Source: Isochrysis galbana
Taxonomy: Eukaryota; Haptophyta; Isochrysidales; Isochrysidaceae
Assembly (NCBI GenBank): GCA_018136815.1
Contig: CM030937.1
Span: 4,586,226-4,650,225 of the forward strand
Direction: 5' to 3'
DNA: 64,000 bases
The stretch's first letter is position 1, and every line of letters starts with the position of its first letter. A model generated the notes under the pieces. It saw only the letters and a program-made list of their open reading frames with translations. It was not told where the DNA came from and searched no databases. Of this stretch, positions 1-10,690 are shown in pieces. The translations under genes were made by a program, and so were the position numbers.

Positions 1-163
1 GGGGAAGGCGACCAGGCCCCCGAGAGAGCGAGCGAGGGCCCGCGCGCGCAAGCGCGCGAAGACCCGGGCCGGAGTCGCCCGCGAACCCACTCGTTCCGGA
101 CGCCCTCACGCGCCGTGTCTTCTGCCCTGTAGCAAGAGCTGCAGTCCACGGCGCTCAGAGCAC

Positions 164-210
164 CTCTCTCTCTCTCTCTCTGTCTCTGTCTCTCTCTCCC
201 CCCCCCCCCC
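164..210. repeat. CT microsatellite and C-run just upstream of the Myb gene
   Basis: An almost pure pyrimidine tract, (CT)n followed by about 12 C, ends roughly 10 bp before the ATG at 220. It probably lies in the 5' leader or core promoter. The carrier gene at 52329 has the same arrangement. Bases 1-163 hold no other feature that I can see. Confidence 0.8.
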
Positions 211-219
211 GCTCCGCCG

Positions 220-2373
220 ATGGCTGAGCTTGACCATTCAGGGACCGCATGCGTTCTGCTCGGCCTCTCGAGCGGCTCAGCTCACCCTCCTGAGCGGGAC
301 ACCCCGCGCTCGCCCGTCGACGCCAAGGCCGCTGCCTCGGGAAGCGCAATCAAATCATACGCCCTGCTTACTGCCACGAAGCGGCAGACGCAGGCTGCCG
401 CACTTCCTCGAAAGGAGTGGTCTCCGCACGAAGATGAGCTGATTCGCAGGGGTGTGGAGCAGTTGGGATGCCGCTGGCGCGTCATCGCGGCGCAGTTGCC
501 GGGACGCTCGGACGACGCCGTACGCAACAGATGGAGCAGGCTTCAAGATACGATCAAGGGTCGCGCTCACGGACGCGATAACGTATTCAAGCGCGCCACC
601 GTCGGGGGCTCTGCCGATGGGGCGGGATCCGAGGAAGATGGCGGCCGCGACGGTAGCAGGGGCGACAGAGGGTGCCCGGGAGGCTCTGTGGGCCGCTCCG
701 AGTTGGCCTCGGGCGCAGACGCGGTCGGAGGTGCGGGTTTTTTGGGTCCAGAGTCGCCACGCACAAACCTGCCTGGCAAGATGGGCCCGTCCAGCTCTGC
801 TAGATCCTCTACCAAGCTGGCGTCCGCCGGCGGCAAGTCGCCGACCGGCTCTGGAGGTGGAGGCGGTGGGGCCACAGCGGGAAATGTCAGCAGCTTCCGC
901 AAGGAGCGCAGCTCATGGACGAGGGCCGAGGATGACATCATAGTGCAGGGCGTAGCAGAGCTGGGCCACAAGTGGTTCGAGATAGCTCGCCGTCTGCCCG
1001 GACGGACGGACCACGCAATCCGCAATCGGTGGTCTCGGCTCCAGTCGATCCTCTTGCAACAGGATACCCAGCAGTTGGGCAGTCTCAGCCAAGTGGGCGC
1101 CGGCCTGAGCCCGAAGTTGCCAGAGTCCGCTCCCACACTTGCCGTCAGCTCCATAAGCGGCGGGGGCCTTTCCGGTATTAGTGCTCACGGCTTGGGCGCC
1201 TCGCCCCGCTTCATGCCCTCACCTACGTGCGCTTACGCTGGTGAGGACGAATCGTCGCTCCTACTGAACCAAGAGCACAAGCATTCGCTCTTACGGCCGT
1301 CTCAGATTGCGGAGCACGAGCAGATGGACTCGAATTCGCAGCACCACTTGATGGATCATGGCGGCACTTCCGTTGAGGAGAGCCTGCTGCCGACAGCTGC
1401 AGCAGAATTGTCTCCACCGGACGCACCGCCGAGCGGGCCTTGCGCTGCCAGTGCGATCGCCAGTTGCCACACGTGTGAAGCGATGATTGCCCCTGCCACC
1501 GTAGCGACCATCGACGCCTCCGCGCTCGAAACACCTGTACCGCCACACATCATGTCGATGGCGGCAGTACCAACGCCATCCTTGCTAAGCTCGATTGTGA
1601 GCCCGTCCTCAACTGGCACCGAGAACAGCCCCGTTGCGGTTCGCGCCGATGCCCCAGTATCGACAGTGTTCCAGGAAGGCGCGCTTCTGCTTGCTGTGTC
1701 CAATCAGGCTTCCTTTGACCGCGGTGCCATGACGGAAGCTGATCGGAGCACCACTCTTGGCTTTCACCAAGCCTCCCCCCTCAGCCACCCACTCGCCACC
1801 CGCTCTGCCGCTCCGATTATCGCGCTCGCCAACCAAACGAATTGCAGTGACGATAGCGGCCTACAGACCCTCGCCGCCGCTTCTCCCCGGCCGATTATCT
1901 ATCTCCACGATCACGGCGATGTTCCAGCCCGGCCAAGCACGGACGATGTTTCTCAAGGCCCGTGCGCAAGGCCAGCAATAGAAGTCAATATCGCCACCAC
2001 CAATGATGCCGGCGCTGGCGACACTCTCGCACCCGCGCACGAACGGGCTCAGTGCTACATGTCATCGGAGGCGACGAGTTTGCGATACGCCCCTAGCGGC
2101 GGCGATGCCGTGGTGCGCGATGCCTCGTTGCGGCACGGCGAATCCACTCCTGAGCGCGACGAGTCGGCTTCAAAGGAGAACGAGTCGGCTCCTACGTCCG
2201 GCGTCACTGGTCGAGAGCATGGTGCGTTCCCCCCTGTTGGGGCGCCGTCAGATGCAACCGCTTCCTCTTTTAACGGTCGGTCAATGGACACTCTGGAACA
2301 GCAAGAAGCATCAATGCCCGAGGGTTCGGCGGAACTGCTCCTGCTGCGGAAGCGCGCACGGGTGACGGCTTGA
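220..2373 (+). CDS. Protein with two separated Myb/SANT DNA-binding repeats
   Basis: Uninterrupted ORF of 717 residues; the ATG directly follows a pyrimidine tract. Two Myb/SANT repeats are clear, at about residues 64-109 and 226-274. Each has the spaced tryptophans and ends in a near-identical recognition helix (LPGR-D-A-RNRWSRLQ). Myb repeats of this type bind DNA, so a nuclear transcription factor is likely. The repeats are separated by about 115 Gly/Ser-rich residues, whereas R2R3 Myb proteins have them back to back. The C-terminal 440 residues are Ser/Ala/Thr/Pro-rich with no domain I recognise, possibly an activation region. No intron is needed. The Myb call is firm; the target genes cannot be inferred. 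Confidence 0.9.
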   Translation: MAELDHSGTACVLLGLSSGSAHPPERDTPRSPVDAKAAASGSAIKSYALLTATKRQTQAAALPRKEWSPHEDELIRRGVEQLGCRWRVIAAQLPGRSDDAVRNRWSRLQDTIKGRAHGRDNVFKRATVGGSADGAGSEEDGGRDGSRGDRGCPGGSVGRSELASGADAVGGAGFLGPESPRTNLPGKMGPSSSARSSTKLASAGGKSPTGSGGGGGGATAGNVSSFRKERSSWTRAEDDIIVQGVAELGHKWFEIARRLPGRTDHAIRNRWSRLQSILLQQDTQQLGSLSQVGAGLSPKLPESAPTLAVSSISGGGLSGISAHGLGASPRFMPSPTCAYAGEDESSLLLNQEHKHSLLRPSQIAEHEQMDSNSQHHLMDHGGTSVEESLLPTAAAELSPPDAPPSGPCAASAIASCHTCEAMIAPATVATIDASALETPVPPHIMSMAAVPTPSLLSSIVSPSSTGTENSPVAVRADAPVSTVFQEGALLLAVSNQASFDRGAMTEADRSTTLGFHQASPLSHPLATRSAAPIIALANQTNCSDDSGLQTLAAASPRPIIYLHDHGDVPARPSTDDVSQGPCARPAIEVNIATTNDAGAGDTLAPAHERAQCYMSSEATSLRYAPSGGDAVVRDASLRHGESTPERDESASKENESAPTSGVTGREHGAFPPVGAPSDATASSFNGRSMDTLEQQEASMPEGSAELLLLRKRARVTA

Positions 2374-3341
2374 CGCAAGTCCGCCCGTATCCTTTGAGGA
2401 GCGGTAAGAACTTGTCCATTCGCACGCCGGCAGTCTTTGGCCATGGCGTTCCTCCCTGCGAAAGCGTCGAACCCATGCAAAGCCCGATGCCCCCATCCTT
2501 TACTGCTCTCTATCAGGGTCTATGGCCCTACTAGTCGGTCCCCGTCCATGCTTGACCATTTGACTTGCGCTTTCCATAGGAGGATAGGTGTAATCTCTCC
2601 CCAAACGGACGCCACAGTCTGCAGATGACGCACGAGCACGAGATTAGTGGTATCGACTTTCTGCCTCGTCTCGGATGTGCACGTCAAATTCTATTCCGAT
2701 GCGTGCGTTGGCGCGAGGCCAGGTTGCCGCAGTGCCCCGATGCCCCGGCCGGGAAAGTTCCGGTGGCGACGGGTGAGAAAAATGTGCATTTGTGTACAAG
2801 AACTTTACGACGGCATTCGCGAATTTGTGCCAGAGCACTTGCACGGTGCGCCACGGCCGCGTCGCTGTGCCCATCGTGCATTCATCCGCTCGCGAGCGCA
2901 TTCGGCGGCGCCGGCAGTGCGAGGCTTCCTCGATGCCGTAGGACCTAAGAAGTGCGTGAACAGCAAGGCGTTTCACGATATGACGCGGTTTCTGCGATCA
3001 TGCCACCATGCAAGGAGGCCAGGAAGCATGCGATCGGTAGAAGAGGTTGAGGAAGGTGAAGATGTTGCTGGCGAGTAGCAAATGCGCGCCGATGCTGATA
3101 CGTTCTCGGTACTAGCGGCGTTGGCGTGTGGGGAATGGAAATGCACGCAGCGAGCGACGGGCTGCATACATGTGGAGCGTGTACTCGTCGTACTCATGCT
3201 TCACAAATAATGCAGGGCAAGGGAGCGGGCGAGGAGCAGCGCAAATAAAAAGAATAAAGATCGCACATACGACTACGGAAGGGCTTCCCAAGCGCTTGTG
3301 CTGGCGGCAGCGCATCTTGATTGCCAGCGCACCTGCGCGCT
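2374..3341. other. Intergenic, no supported gene
   Basis: Short ORFs occur on both strands but none resembles a known family and none continues into another by plausible splicing. It probably contains the 3' UTR of the Myb gene. Its right edge is the target site of the LINE that begins at 3357. Confidence 0.5.
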
Positions 3342-3356
3342 GTATGCGTTATTTAC

Positions 3357-5170
3357 AGTTCGCAACCTCGAACTTACATCCCTGAAAACTAGTAGGGATG
3401 GACTACTGTCGCACAACCCATGTGGGGCAGCCCGACGCACCCGGGGCACCCAAACTAAACCCCGCGTGGGCGAAACTTTGGAATAAGCTAGAGTGCGCAA
3501 TGCCATACACAACGTGTTTAAAGACTACAGTGCTACGACGCCCTACAATAGCGAGGAGTGCGCGCAATACCTTAAGAACAATGACACTTACATACACTTC
3601 CAGGGAGAATACATTCCGAGGGATAAATTCTTAGGGACATGGGACTCGTTAGTAAAGCATGCCATGACGTTGATGACGAATGACGACGATAGAAAGCACG
3701 ACTGTGATAACAGACACGCCCTCCTGTAACGAGGTCGGTGAACTGACGAATTGGAATGGCCCATAGGGCCTGAGGGCAATGAGGAGGGAGGCTTGCCGGC
3801 GGCAGGCGCGGCTGAGGAGACGACTTCGGAGACGCTGACGGGCTGAAGCCCGTCAGTAGAGGAAGGCGGGCAGGCGGGCTTGAGCGAGGGCGAGGACGGC
3901 GGCGAGAACGACATCGAGCGAGCGGCGAGAGGCGAGGGTGAGTGAGAGGAGGGCTGTGATGGCAGGGGCTGGCGAGGCGAGGAGAGATTGTAGGGTATGA
4001 GTGTTACGAGAGCGAGAGCGACGAGAGCGAGAGCGACGGATGACGACTGACGATAGGATGACGGACAAAGACACCCAGGAAAACACCCCGACTCTCGCCC
4101 CACGACTTTCTCGCATAACTCGACTGAAATCAAACCCAAACACTCCGATCAGACAACGACGGACGACGATCAAAGGGCGATCTGTCGGCGATCTTGTCTG
4201 GAACGGGAATCGCACCATAACGGAAACGAGGGGCAATCTTGCTACGCAGGATTCCAAGAGACCTACCGAATAAGACGAGAGAAGTGCGATGTGCCTAAGG
4301 GGGAGATACGAAGAGGTCGCAAATTAAACCTGATTGCCCCCAGAAGCAGTTAAAGAAACGCAGGGGAGATAGCAAATTAAACCTATTTGCGAGGCGCCTA
4401 GGAGGGAGAAAGGTGCAGGGAGGACATCATAATAGATAACCTGTTCATTTTTCCAAGAGAAGACGCCCGCCCCGAAAGCGATCTACGCATTATATCTGCT
4501 GGCATGGAGATATGAGATATATTCTCACTCACGGACTTTTACAGAATTCATTATGACGGTGTTGACTTCTCGGAGGAATCAATACTAATTAATACGAATA
4601 ATAGAAAGATACACCACACTAAGCAAAGCACTACTCTTCGCCCATGAAACCGACTCGGCAAGAACTGCCCAAGCGGGTATGGGAAGACAACCCAAAAAGA
4701 GGATAGACATAAGTGACCTACGACCCGCTTACAGCATAAACAACAAGGGTGGGCTAAAACCTAGCGAGGAGCTAGCGGAGCTAGCGACCAAGCTAAGGAT
4801 AGCACACGTTGTCGAAGAAAACAGAGAGGAACGCAGCGAGGGCGAGGGCGAATAGACCCGGTACACAACGACCTAAGGGAACACCCAAGAACAATGCGGG
4901 ACATAAGAAACACACACAACCACCGCAAACCTGAGCAGGCGCGATCTCCAAAAGTGACATTTCAAAAGCCTGCCCGGCCCCCACGCTCCGAACCAGGCCC
5001 TAGGTAGAGCACCAGGTCACCAGGGCCGGACCCCGGAAACCGAAGAAAAAGGAACGAAGGGGGGCAGGGAAAGAGTTGGGGGGAGGGAAGTGTAAGGGCG
5101 GTGTTAATGGTGAAGGGAGATCCAGGCAATAGTAGGTGTGTAGCCCAGATTATTCTTCAGATGTTTTTTT
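3357..5170 (+). mobile_element. Degenerate 5'-truncated LINE with T-tail, carrying a nested LTR
   Basis: Bounded by a 15-bp target-site duplication, GTATGCGTTATTTAC, at 3342-3356 and 5171-5185. The 3' end is CTTCAGATG followed by T7. Translation near 3430-3730 matches, with frameshifts, the middle of the LINE ORF at 28.6-31 kb (motif IHNVFKD followed by TTPYNSEEC). The stretch 4414-4860 matches the C-terminal part seen again on the minus strand at 7.6-8.5 kb. About 150 codons between the two blocks are missing where an LTR (3744-4413) sits. Multiple frameshifts make it a dead copy. Confidence 0.88.
3744..4413 (-). mobile_element. Truncated solo LTR inside the LINE
   Basis: This is the reverse complement of most of the LTR at 20178-21717. 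It begins (plus strand) with TGACGAATTGGAATGG, the complement of the LTR 3' terminus, and has a single copy of the block that is tandemly triplicated in the other copy. The outer 150-200 bp of the LTR 5' end are absent and the sequence runs directly into LINE DNA at 4414, so this is a truncated copy associated with a deletion. Confidence 0.7.
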
Positions 5171-5430
5171 GTATGCGTTATTTACTCCTTGAGCGCGATA
5201 ATGCCTGCATGCCTGCGTTCTCTTGGCCATTCACAGTCACTAGCAATCGCTAGCCCACGTCTGTGTGTCACCTTTGTATTGTATTTTAGGCTACAGTCAC
5301 TGCCACTAGCCTTGAACTACCCCGCCTGGCCACCACAAACATTAAACATGACCGCGCTCTAAGCTAAAACATAGGGCGGCACGAAATCTACTATCTACTT
5401 CTACTACTTTTAAAGTAGGGGTGCAACGCA

Positions 5431-5552
5431 GCTAAGTTTGTACTAGGTTCGCCCATGGGAGGGCACGAGCTCACCCCTCTCTCCGTCCACTCCTCCCTCC
5501 CCCACTGCTGTGGGGGCGGAACCACCCACCCTCCTAGCATGCCTTACTCCGC
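5431..5552 (+). repeat. R1 retroposon, 5' fragment
   Basis: The diverged start of the R1 family (GCTAAGTTTGTACTAGGTTC, compare AACTAAGTTTATACTTGGTTC elsewhere) followed by the CCATGGG/GGGCACGAGC block and the conserved GGGGGCGGAACCACCC segment. It then stops matching. The 260 bp to its left (5171-5430) holds no gene I can support. Confidence 0.7.
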
Positions 5553-5976
5553 GTACGCCAATTCCTAGCGCGCGCGCAACTCCTGGCATCAGTGTTTAGT
5601 GTCCCTCGTGGCCATTGCTTGGAACCCAGGCTGCCCACGGTGCCGGGCGACCCACCGTGGGGCCAGGAGATCCCCTCCGGCCACTCCACCGCCATGGCAT
5701 CGCTGGGCGAGCCCACTGAGTCGCCGGACCTGGCGCCGGCACGAAGCCCAGGCCAACACTGACACATTTCCTTCCGATACTGATCTCGCTTCCCCGTGGC
5801 TTCAACGTAGCCGAGGTCGAAACGTGAGTTTGATGGTCGCCCTGAGCTTAAAATGTTTTCCTCTGCCAGTACGCATGCTCTCAAGAAGCTCTCACAATCG
5901 AATCGTTGTTGACCAGCCTTCGCCACCACTATGCCGCCTAGAGCACGATAGCGCTCATCTTGCAAGCTCAGTGCCA
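5553..5976. other. Downstream of the FKBP-CS gene, no supported gene
   Basis: Contains an open frame on the minus strand that overlaps the end of the FKBP gene in another phase, but it shows no recognisable domain. It is probably the FKBP 3' UTR plus spacer. Confidence 0.4.
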
Positions 5977-6813
5977 CTACAAAACGCTGGAAGCGCTCCT
6001 GAAGACACCTTCCCAACGATCGTATAAGATCGACTTTGCCAGTATGACTTTGAGCACGCGCTCTCCACTCTCATCATCAATGATCCAGTAGCAGTCCTCG
6101 GGGCTAACTTTGCCACGTAACTCGCCCTCTACAGCATCACCCTCACCGATGCGCACTCGAAGGCGACGTGGTCGAAAATCACATTCAATATCGCGGGCGC
6201 GCTTTCCATCTGCGAGGGAGAAACTGATTGCCACCTCCGTGCCGGACTCTATCCAGCTGAAAACGTCTGTCGTGCCTTTCGACACAGGCCTACCCTCCAT
6301 GTCTGCGCGGTAAGCGCGCAGGTCTAGGTCGTCCGACTCAATGGGCGGACCGTCAGACCAGCTGAGTAATTTCACATCGTAAACGACTACCGCATCGCCG
6401 GGGACTGTGTCTCCTGCGCCCGCTGAACCGAACGCCCACTCGGGCGCGCAGGTTAGGGTAGCGCGCTCGCCAATCACCATAGAGCCCACACCTAACTCAA
6501 GTCCATCGACGGCGCGGCCCGTGTTAAGCTGGAACTCATAAGGCCGCTCCCAGTATCTCTTGTCAAATAAGGTGCCATTTTCGAACGAACATGTGTAGCA
6601 GATCTGTACGACGGCACCGTACGGCGGCGGCCCGCTTGCATTTGGTGGAGCCTCTTCTGTGACTACCTTTGTGACAGCGCCGTCGTCGGCGAGGCTGAGC
6701 GGCCGAGCGTTGGCGAGGGCAACAGGTGTCACCAAACGACGTGGCACGCGCGACCGCAGCATCATCCCCGCCGCTGACACCGCGCTCAGCACGAGAAAGG
6801 TTGCCATCCGCAT
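5977..6813 (-). CDS. FKBP-type peptidyl-prolyl isomerase fused to a CS (p23/NudC-like) domain
   Basis: A 278-residue single-exon ORF from ATG at 6813. Residues 1-20 are a hydrophobic leader (TFLVLSAVSAAG) followed by an Arg-rich stretch, which suits entry into the secretory pathway or, in algae with complex plastids, a bipartite plastid signal. Residues about 65-150 are an FKBP domain: Tyr73, the NGTLFD motif at 79-84, a Gly-rich AFGSAG at 127-132 and a final YDVKLL strand. The usual active-site Trp position is Leu105 and the loop Tyr is Phe128, so activity may be weak. Residues about 181-270 are a CS domain (DVFSW, GELRGKV, EDCYWII, DRWEGVF). CS domains bind HSP90-type chaperones, so a folding role is inferred. 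Confidence 0.87.
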   Translation of the reverse strand: MRMATFLVLSAVSAAGMMLRSRVPRRLVTPVALANARPLSLADDGAVTKVVTEEAPPNASGPPPYGAVVQICYTCSFENGTLFDKRYWERPYEFQLNTGRAVDGLELGVGSMVIGERATLTCAPEWAFGSAGAGDTVPGDAVVVYDVKLLSWSDGPPIESDDLDLRAYRADMEGRPVSKGTTDVFSWIESGTEVAISFSLADGKRARDIECDFRPRRLRVRIGEGDAVEGELRGKVSPEDCYWIIDDESGERVLKVILAKSILYDRWEGVFRSASSVL

Positions 6814-7371
6814 GGCGCGGCCCTCGTAACGCGCCGATGGATGGGTGGGAGCCGAGCGAACGAGCCTCCGTGACGCTCGGTCATTGGTCGCTCCGCTAAT
6901 TCTTCTATTCTGTAAACATTTGTAGAGTACTCTAGAGTTGAGAGTTGTAAAGCATCTTGTTGGCTAGCCCTCCTAGCCACACACACCGGACGAGCCATGC
7001 AGCAACCGTGTACACCTGTACACCGCGGGGTAGAAGGGCTGCGATCTGCACCTAAAGCGACCGCCGTCATCGCGCCCTCGGACTCTCCGCCGCAGGAAGT
7101 CGCTAGGGAGTCACGCTCCGACCGTCGATGCGGAATCGGAGTCTCTCTCTCTCTCTCTCTCATCTCCCTAGGTGTTAAACACAAGAACAGTGTGTTTCTA
7201 CGGAAGTCAAAAACAGAAAACAGTGTTTTTCACCGTGTTTCTAGGAGACACCAATGTCCGGAACAGAGGGCTGCGTGCGCGCGCGGTGAGTGAGCGCGCG
7301 AGAGAGGCCATCCATAGCCCCGGATGCCCCGTCAAGTCTCAGGTCATCAGGTCTTGGCGACCTGATACCTG
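6814..7371. promoter_or_regulatory. Upstream region of the FKBP gene with CT tract and a shared repeat
   Basis: It contains (CT)n at 7142-7161 and, at about 6978-7040, a 60-bp segment (CACACCGGACGAGCCATGC then CAACCG) that recurs at 13813-13860 upstream of the kelch gene. The segment 7335-7371 carries the TCAGGTC...GACCTGA palindromic motif also found at 26.4 and 26.8 kb. No ORF here is convincing. Confidence 0.45.
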
Positions 7372-8524
7372 AAAAAAAATGTCTGAAGATTCTGGGCTAC
7401 ACACCTACTAAATATGGGACTCCCCCTCGCTGCTAACATCGCCCTTATCTCCCCTCCCTTCACCTCTTCCCCTGCCCCCCTTCTTTCCTTTTTCTTCGGT
7501 TTCCGGGGTCCGTCCGGCCTCGGTGCTCTACCTGAGGCCTGGTTCGGAGTGTGGGGTCTGGGCAGGCCTTTTGATCTTTGGTTTTTGTCATGCGTGTCCG
7601 CCTGGCCACGGGTCGAGTGTTTAGGTTCCGTCTAGTTCGTAACGTCCCTTTTGGCACCCTTGTTCCCTTGTTAGGTGTGTCGATTACTCAATCGTTTTCG
7701 TTCCTTCGCTCCTTGGTCTCCTCGACAGCGTGCGCGATCCTCAGTTTGGTGGCTAGTCCCACTAGCTCCTCGCTGGGTCTAAGCCCACCTTTGTCGTTCA
7801 GGTTGAAAGCAGGTCTCAAGTCGCTTATGTCTATTCTTTTTTTAGGCTGTCTTCCCATGCCCGCTTGGGCAGTCCTCGCCGAGTCGGTTTCGTATGCGAA
7901 AAGTAGTGCTTTGCTTAGCGTGGTGAATCTCTTTCTATGATTCTTACTACTATTAGTATTGATTCTCCCGAAAAATCTATACCGTCAAAGTGAATCCTAT
8001 AGAAGTCAGTGATGATATATCTCCAAGCTAGTAGATATAAAACACGTATATCGCTTTCGGGGCGTCTCCCTTTGGGAAAATGAACAGGTTATCTATAATG
8101 GTTTCTTCCCTGTTTCTTTCCGCCTTAGGTGAGGAGCGCGCGATCATCTTGTTCAGCTCACCTAATATGTTGGTTATCCCTGGGCATTCGCCTAGGTGCA
8201 TCGAGGATTCGTCTGCTTGTCCGCATATGCGGCATGTGTTAGTTCTATCAGGAAAGCGGTTGTACGTGCCTACTCGCCTATGCGTGATATGTTTGAAGTG
8301 CAGGTGCATGTCGCGTGCCGTCACTATTGGAGAGGTGTATAGCCTCGCCAAATGCGACCATGTGTCGTTGGGTATCTGTATTTTTGCCTCCCACTTGGCC
8401 GGTCCTGTGAGACGTTTGCGTTTGCGGTCCTTACGTTGGAGGGCTTCGGTCAGGTGTTCCACTCCGGTACCAGCCAGCGGCGTCTTGCCCTCTAATGTCT
8501 AATGTGTATTCGTTTGCCAGCGGG
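7372..8524 (-). mobile_element. LINE 3' fragment with T-tail (minus strand)
   Basis: Read on the minus strand, an open frame (8462-8028) matches the C-terminal LINE region, including the Cys-His knuckle CRICG...HLGEC, then 3' UTR, and ends CTTCAGACAT8 at 7372. The 3' half is nearly the reverse complement of 4560-5165. Matching stops near 8524 at GGTACCC, which reads into TTCAAGAAT8 on the plus strand. No target-site duplication was found, so the left and right junctions are not from one clean event. Confidence 0.8.
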
Positions 8525-8540
8525 TACCTTCAAGAATTTT

Positions 8541-8810
8541 TTTTCACGAGTGCCCCCCCCCCCGCATTGTTTTAACCCGAAAGGGGTTTTTCCCCCAGCG
8601 TGGCCTCGAGGAGAGAACGCGCTGGGGTGCGCAGGGTCGGTGCATGCACGGAGGGGGGACAAATATCGAGTGGAGGGGCAATGAATGCCCCCTCCCCCCG
8701 GTATCACTTGGACACCTGGCTCGTCAGGCATGGCGGGATTCCGGGTCTGAAACAAACGTTGTGTCCAATTAGCTAGTGGGGGTGGCTAGGATATAACATT
8801 ATTTATTATC
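8541..8810 (+). repeat. R1 retroposon, 3' fragment
   Basis: Matches the 3' third of R1 at 41125-41388: CACGAGTG plus C-run, CGAAAGGGGTTTTTCCCCC, CTCGTCAGGCATGGCGGGAT, then TAGCTAGTGGGG and the terminal GGATATAACATTA. The 5' part is missing. Confidence 0.85.
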
Positions 8811-9172
8811 ATTGTGTGTGGCCGGGGCCACGGGTCGCGTGGCGCGACGGGGATTGCACACATCTGCTCGGCCATGGAGGGGGGCGCGGGCGCTTCGACG
8901 GCGACTGCTCCGGGTTGGCGAGAGGGCGAGAGGGCCGCCCTCAATGTGCAGGCCAAGATGAGAGAGGGGCGCGGCGGCGAGTTCCATCGCAACCAGGTAC
9001 AACATTAGTTGACACAAACCGGAAAAAGATAGAAGCACTGACCCACCGTGCCTCCAAGCGAGACTCTTGGCGGAACACGCATGATGCCATCACATAAATC
9101 GATTTACACCCAACAAGCGCGAAGCTAAACGAGGAGAAAATATAGGCGCCGCCGCGCCGTACCGTGGCATTC
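8811..9172. other. Spacer, no supported gene
   Basis: Short ORFs only. It is the 3' flank of the gamma-glutamyl hydrolase gene. I see no repeat or RNA here. Confidence 0.4.
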
Positions 9173-10200
9173 TCAACTGAACGGCAAGATACGGATGGAT
9201 GGTAGCGATGGTGATGTGCCGTCCGCACCCATCATGTCGTGGGAATTGGTCACCATCGTTACCGTGTTCCGATGCCCGTTTCGGCGCGCCTCAGCAACAA
9301 AGAAAGAGCCAAGATATCTTGAAAACCGCTTTGCATCGTAAGACCTCGGGATGTTGGGCTGTTCGGGAGAGCTAGGCACCTGAACGCGGGAGGCAAGCCA
9401 CTTGGGGTGGGACTTGCACAGATGAAACGCGGATGGGCCGGTGGAAGCAAGGCATGGTGCAACACTGGTGTTCTAGCGGGCCAGCGTTGCCTTACAAATT
9501 CCACCTTCTCTGGGTGAAACTGCGTGCCGTAGAAAGGAAGACGAGCGCCTTCGATGAGGGCCACGAACGAACGGCCATTTCGGTCAACAGATGTGCCGAG
9601 GACCCGAAACGTTTCCTTGAGTGGTGTATTGCGCATGAAGGAGCTGGGCTCAATACCCTGCACATGTGCATTGTACGTGACGTTCTCTCTGCGGACAGCG
9701 TCCAGGAGAGCGGGATCGACGCCGTGGAAGAGGCGAGAGTTGGTGGCAGCTTCGGTCAAGTTGAGCGGCAGCGCCAGCCCCTCGGCATCGTAGCCGGGCA
9801 CGATGGGGTCGGCCGGCGAGCGGGGCACGAGCGCGCCAGGCCCACCGAGGATGTCGACGAGGTACTCAAAGCCGAGGCATGTTCCCCAGATTGGAAAGAA
9901 GTCGCCATCATCGAGGTTGGCACGGACGGCGCGGTAGACAAAGGCGTCAACAGAACCATTACCCACGAAATCGGCGCCCCCCGGGATGAGCAATGCATTG
10001 ATGGAGCGGAAGGTGGCCTCAAGCAGCGAATCATCCGTGAGATTGCGAGGCAGCACGAGCGAGTCGCCGCCCGCCTGGGCGATCCAGTCCGCATACGCCT
10101 CGTAGTAGTCGGGAAACATGGTCGGGTAGATGCCCACGAGTGGCCGCCGCGTCGTTGTGCCGAGCCCGCCGATGGCGACCAGGAGCGCGGCCATCGGCAT
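9173..10200 (-). CDS. Gamma-glutamyl hydrolase (class I glutamine amidotransferase-like), 2 exons
   Basis: Exon 1 is 10200-9496 and exon 2 is 9358-9173, giving 296 residues. The 137-bp intron starts GTAAGG and ends GAACAG, in phase 0. The ATG at 10200 was chosen; upstream in-frame starts are not ATG. Residues 1-14 are hydrophobic, fitting a signal peptide for a vacuolar or secreted enzyme. The nucleophile elbow is PIWGTCLGFE with Cys108. The catalytic His229 and Glu231 are in YGTQFHPEK at the end of exon 1. Exon 2 restores the family C-terminus (NIPRSYDAKRFSRYLGSFF). The family removes glutamates from folyl- and antifolyl-polyglutamates. Without splicing the C-terminus would be nonsense, which supports the intron. 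Length is normal for the family. Confidence 0.92.
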
Positions 10201-10320
10201 CTCCGCGGCGGGAGCGGTGCACGAGCAGACCAAACAGCAACAACTCGAAGATAGATCCCCTCCTCTTCCTTTTTTATAACTATAGGGGGAATCGAGGTTT
10301 CTGGGTCGGGGTCGACGATC

Positions 10321-10690
10321 GCGTTAATAATATAACTGAGCATTAGTACCACTACTCTCACTAGCCCTGGTACTAACACGACAACCCTCAGCGCACCTGC
10401 CCGTACACCTTGGCGCGTGTTGATGCCACAGACACATACAAAAAAATCTTCTTAAAATTCCCCGCTACTTGTGCGGCGTGAGGCAGAGTGCTAATGAACC
10501 TCCCTACCTCCCTACTACCCAACCCTAACCCCTGTCAACCCCTTTCCCCTTCCCCAGTTCCCTCCACAGACACATACACCTATGCCCCCCTTCGAATCTC
10601 CCCTCTCGCAAGCCCCCGGCTCCCATTCTAACTCCCCACAAGTTAAAATGAGGGAAAACCCATTGGGGCGGACCGACCTACTAGGGCCCT
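10321..10690 (-). repeat. R2 dispersed repeat, minus copy, interrupted
   Basis: The reverse complement of the repeat at 13480-13808 and 16081-16423. It runs (plus strand) from AACTGAGCATTAGTACCACTAC to AAATGAGGGAAAACCCATTG and GACCGACCT. It is split by the 124-bp LINE tail at 10440-10563, and the hAT-type MITE abuts its right end. Confidence 0.8.
10440..10563 (-). mobile_element. Very short T-tailed LINE 3' fragment in R2
   Basis: Flanked by a 14-bp duplication, CCACAGACACATAC, at 10426-10439 and 10564-10577. On the minus strand the insert ends TTTTAAGAAGAT7, the same type of tail as the LINE ending at 49601. It is an extremely 5'-truncated insertion. Confidence 0.85.

Noticed and set aside
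2647-3078. A 143-codon ORF after the Myb gene
   Set aside because: It does not begin with ATG, has no domain, and overlaps equally long frames on the other strand.
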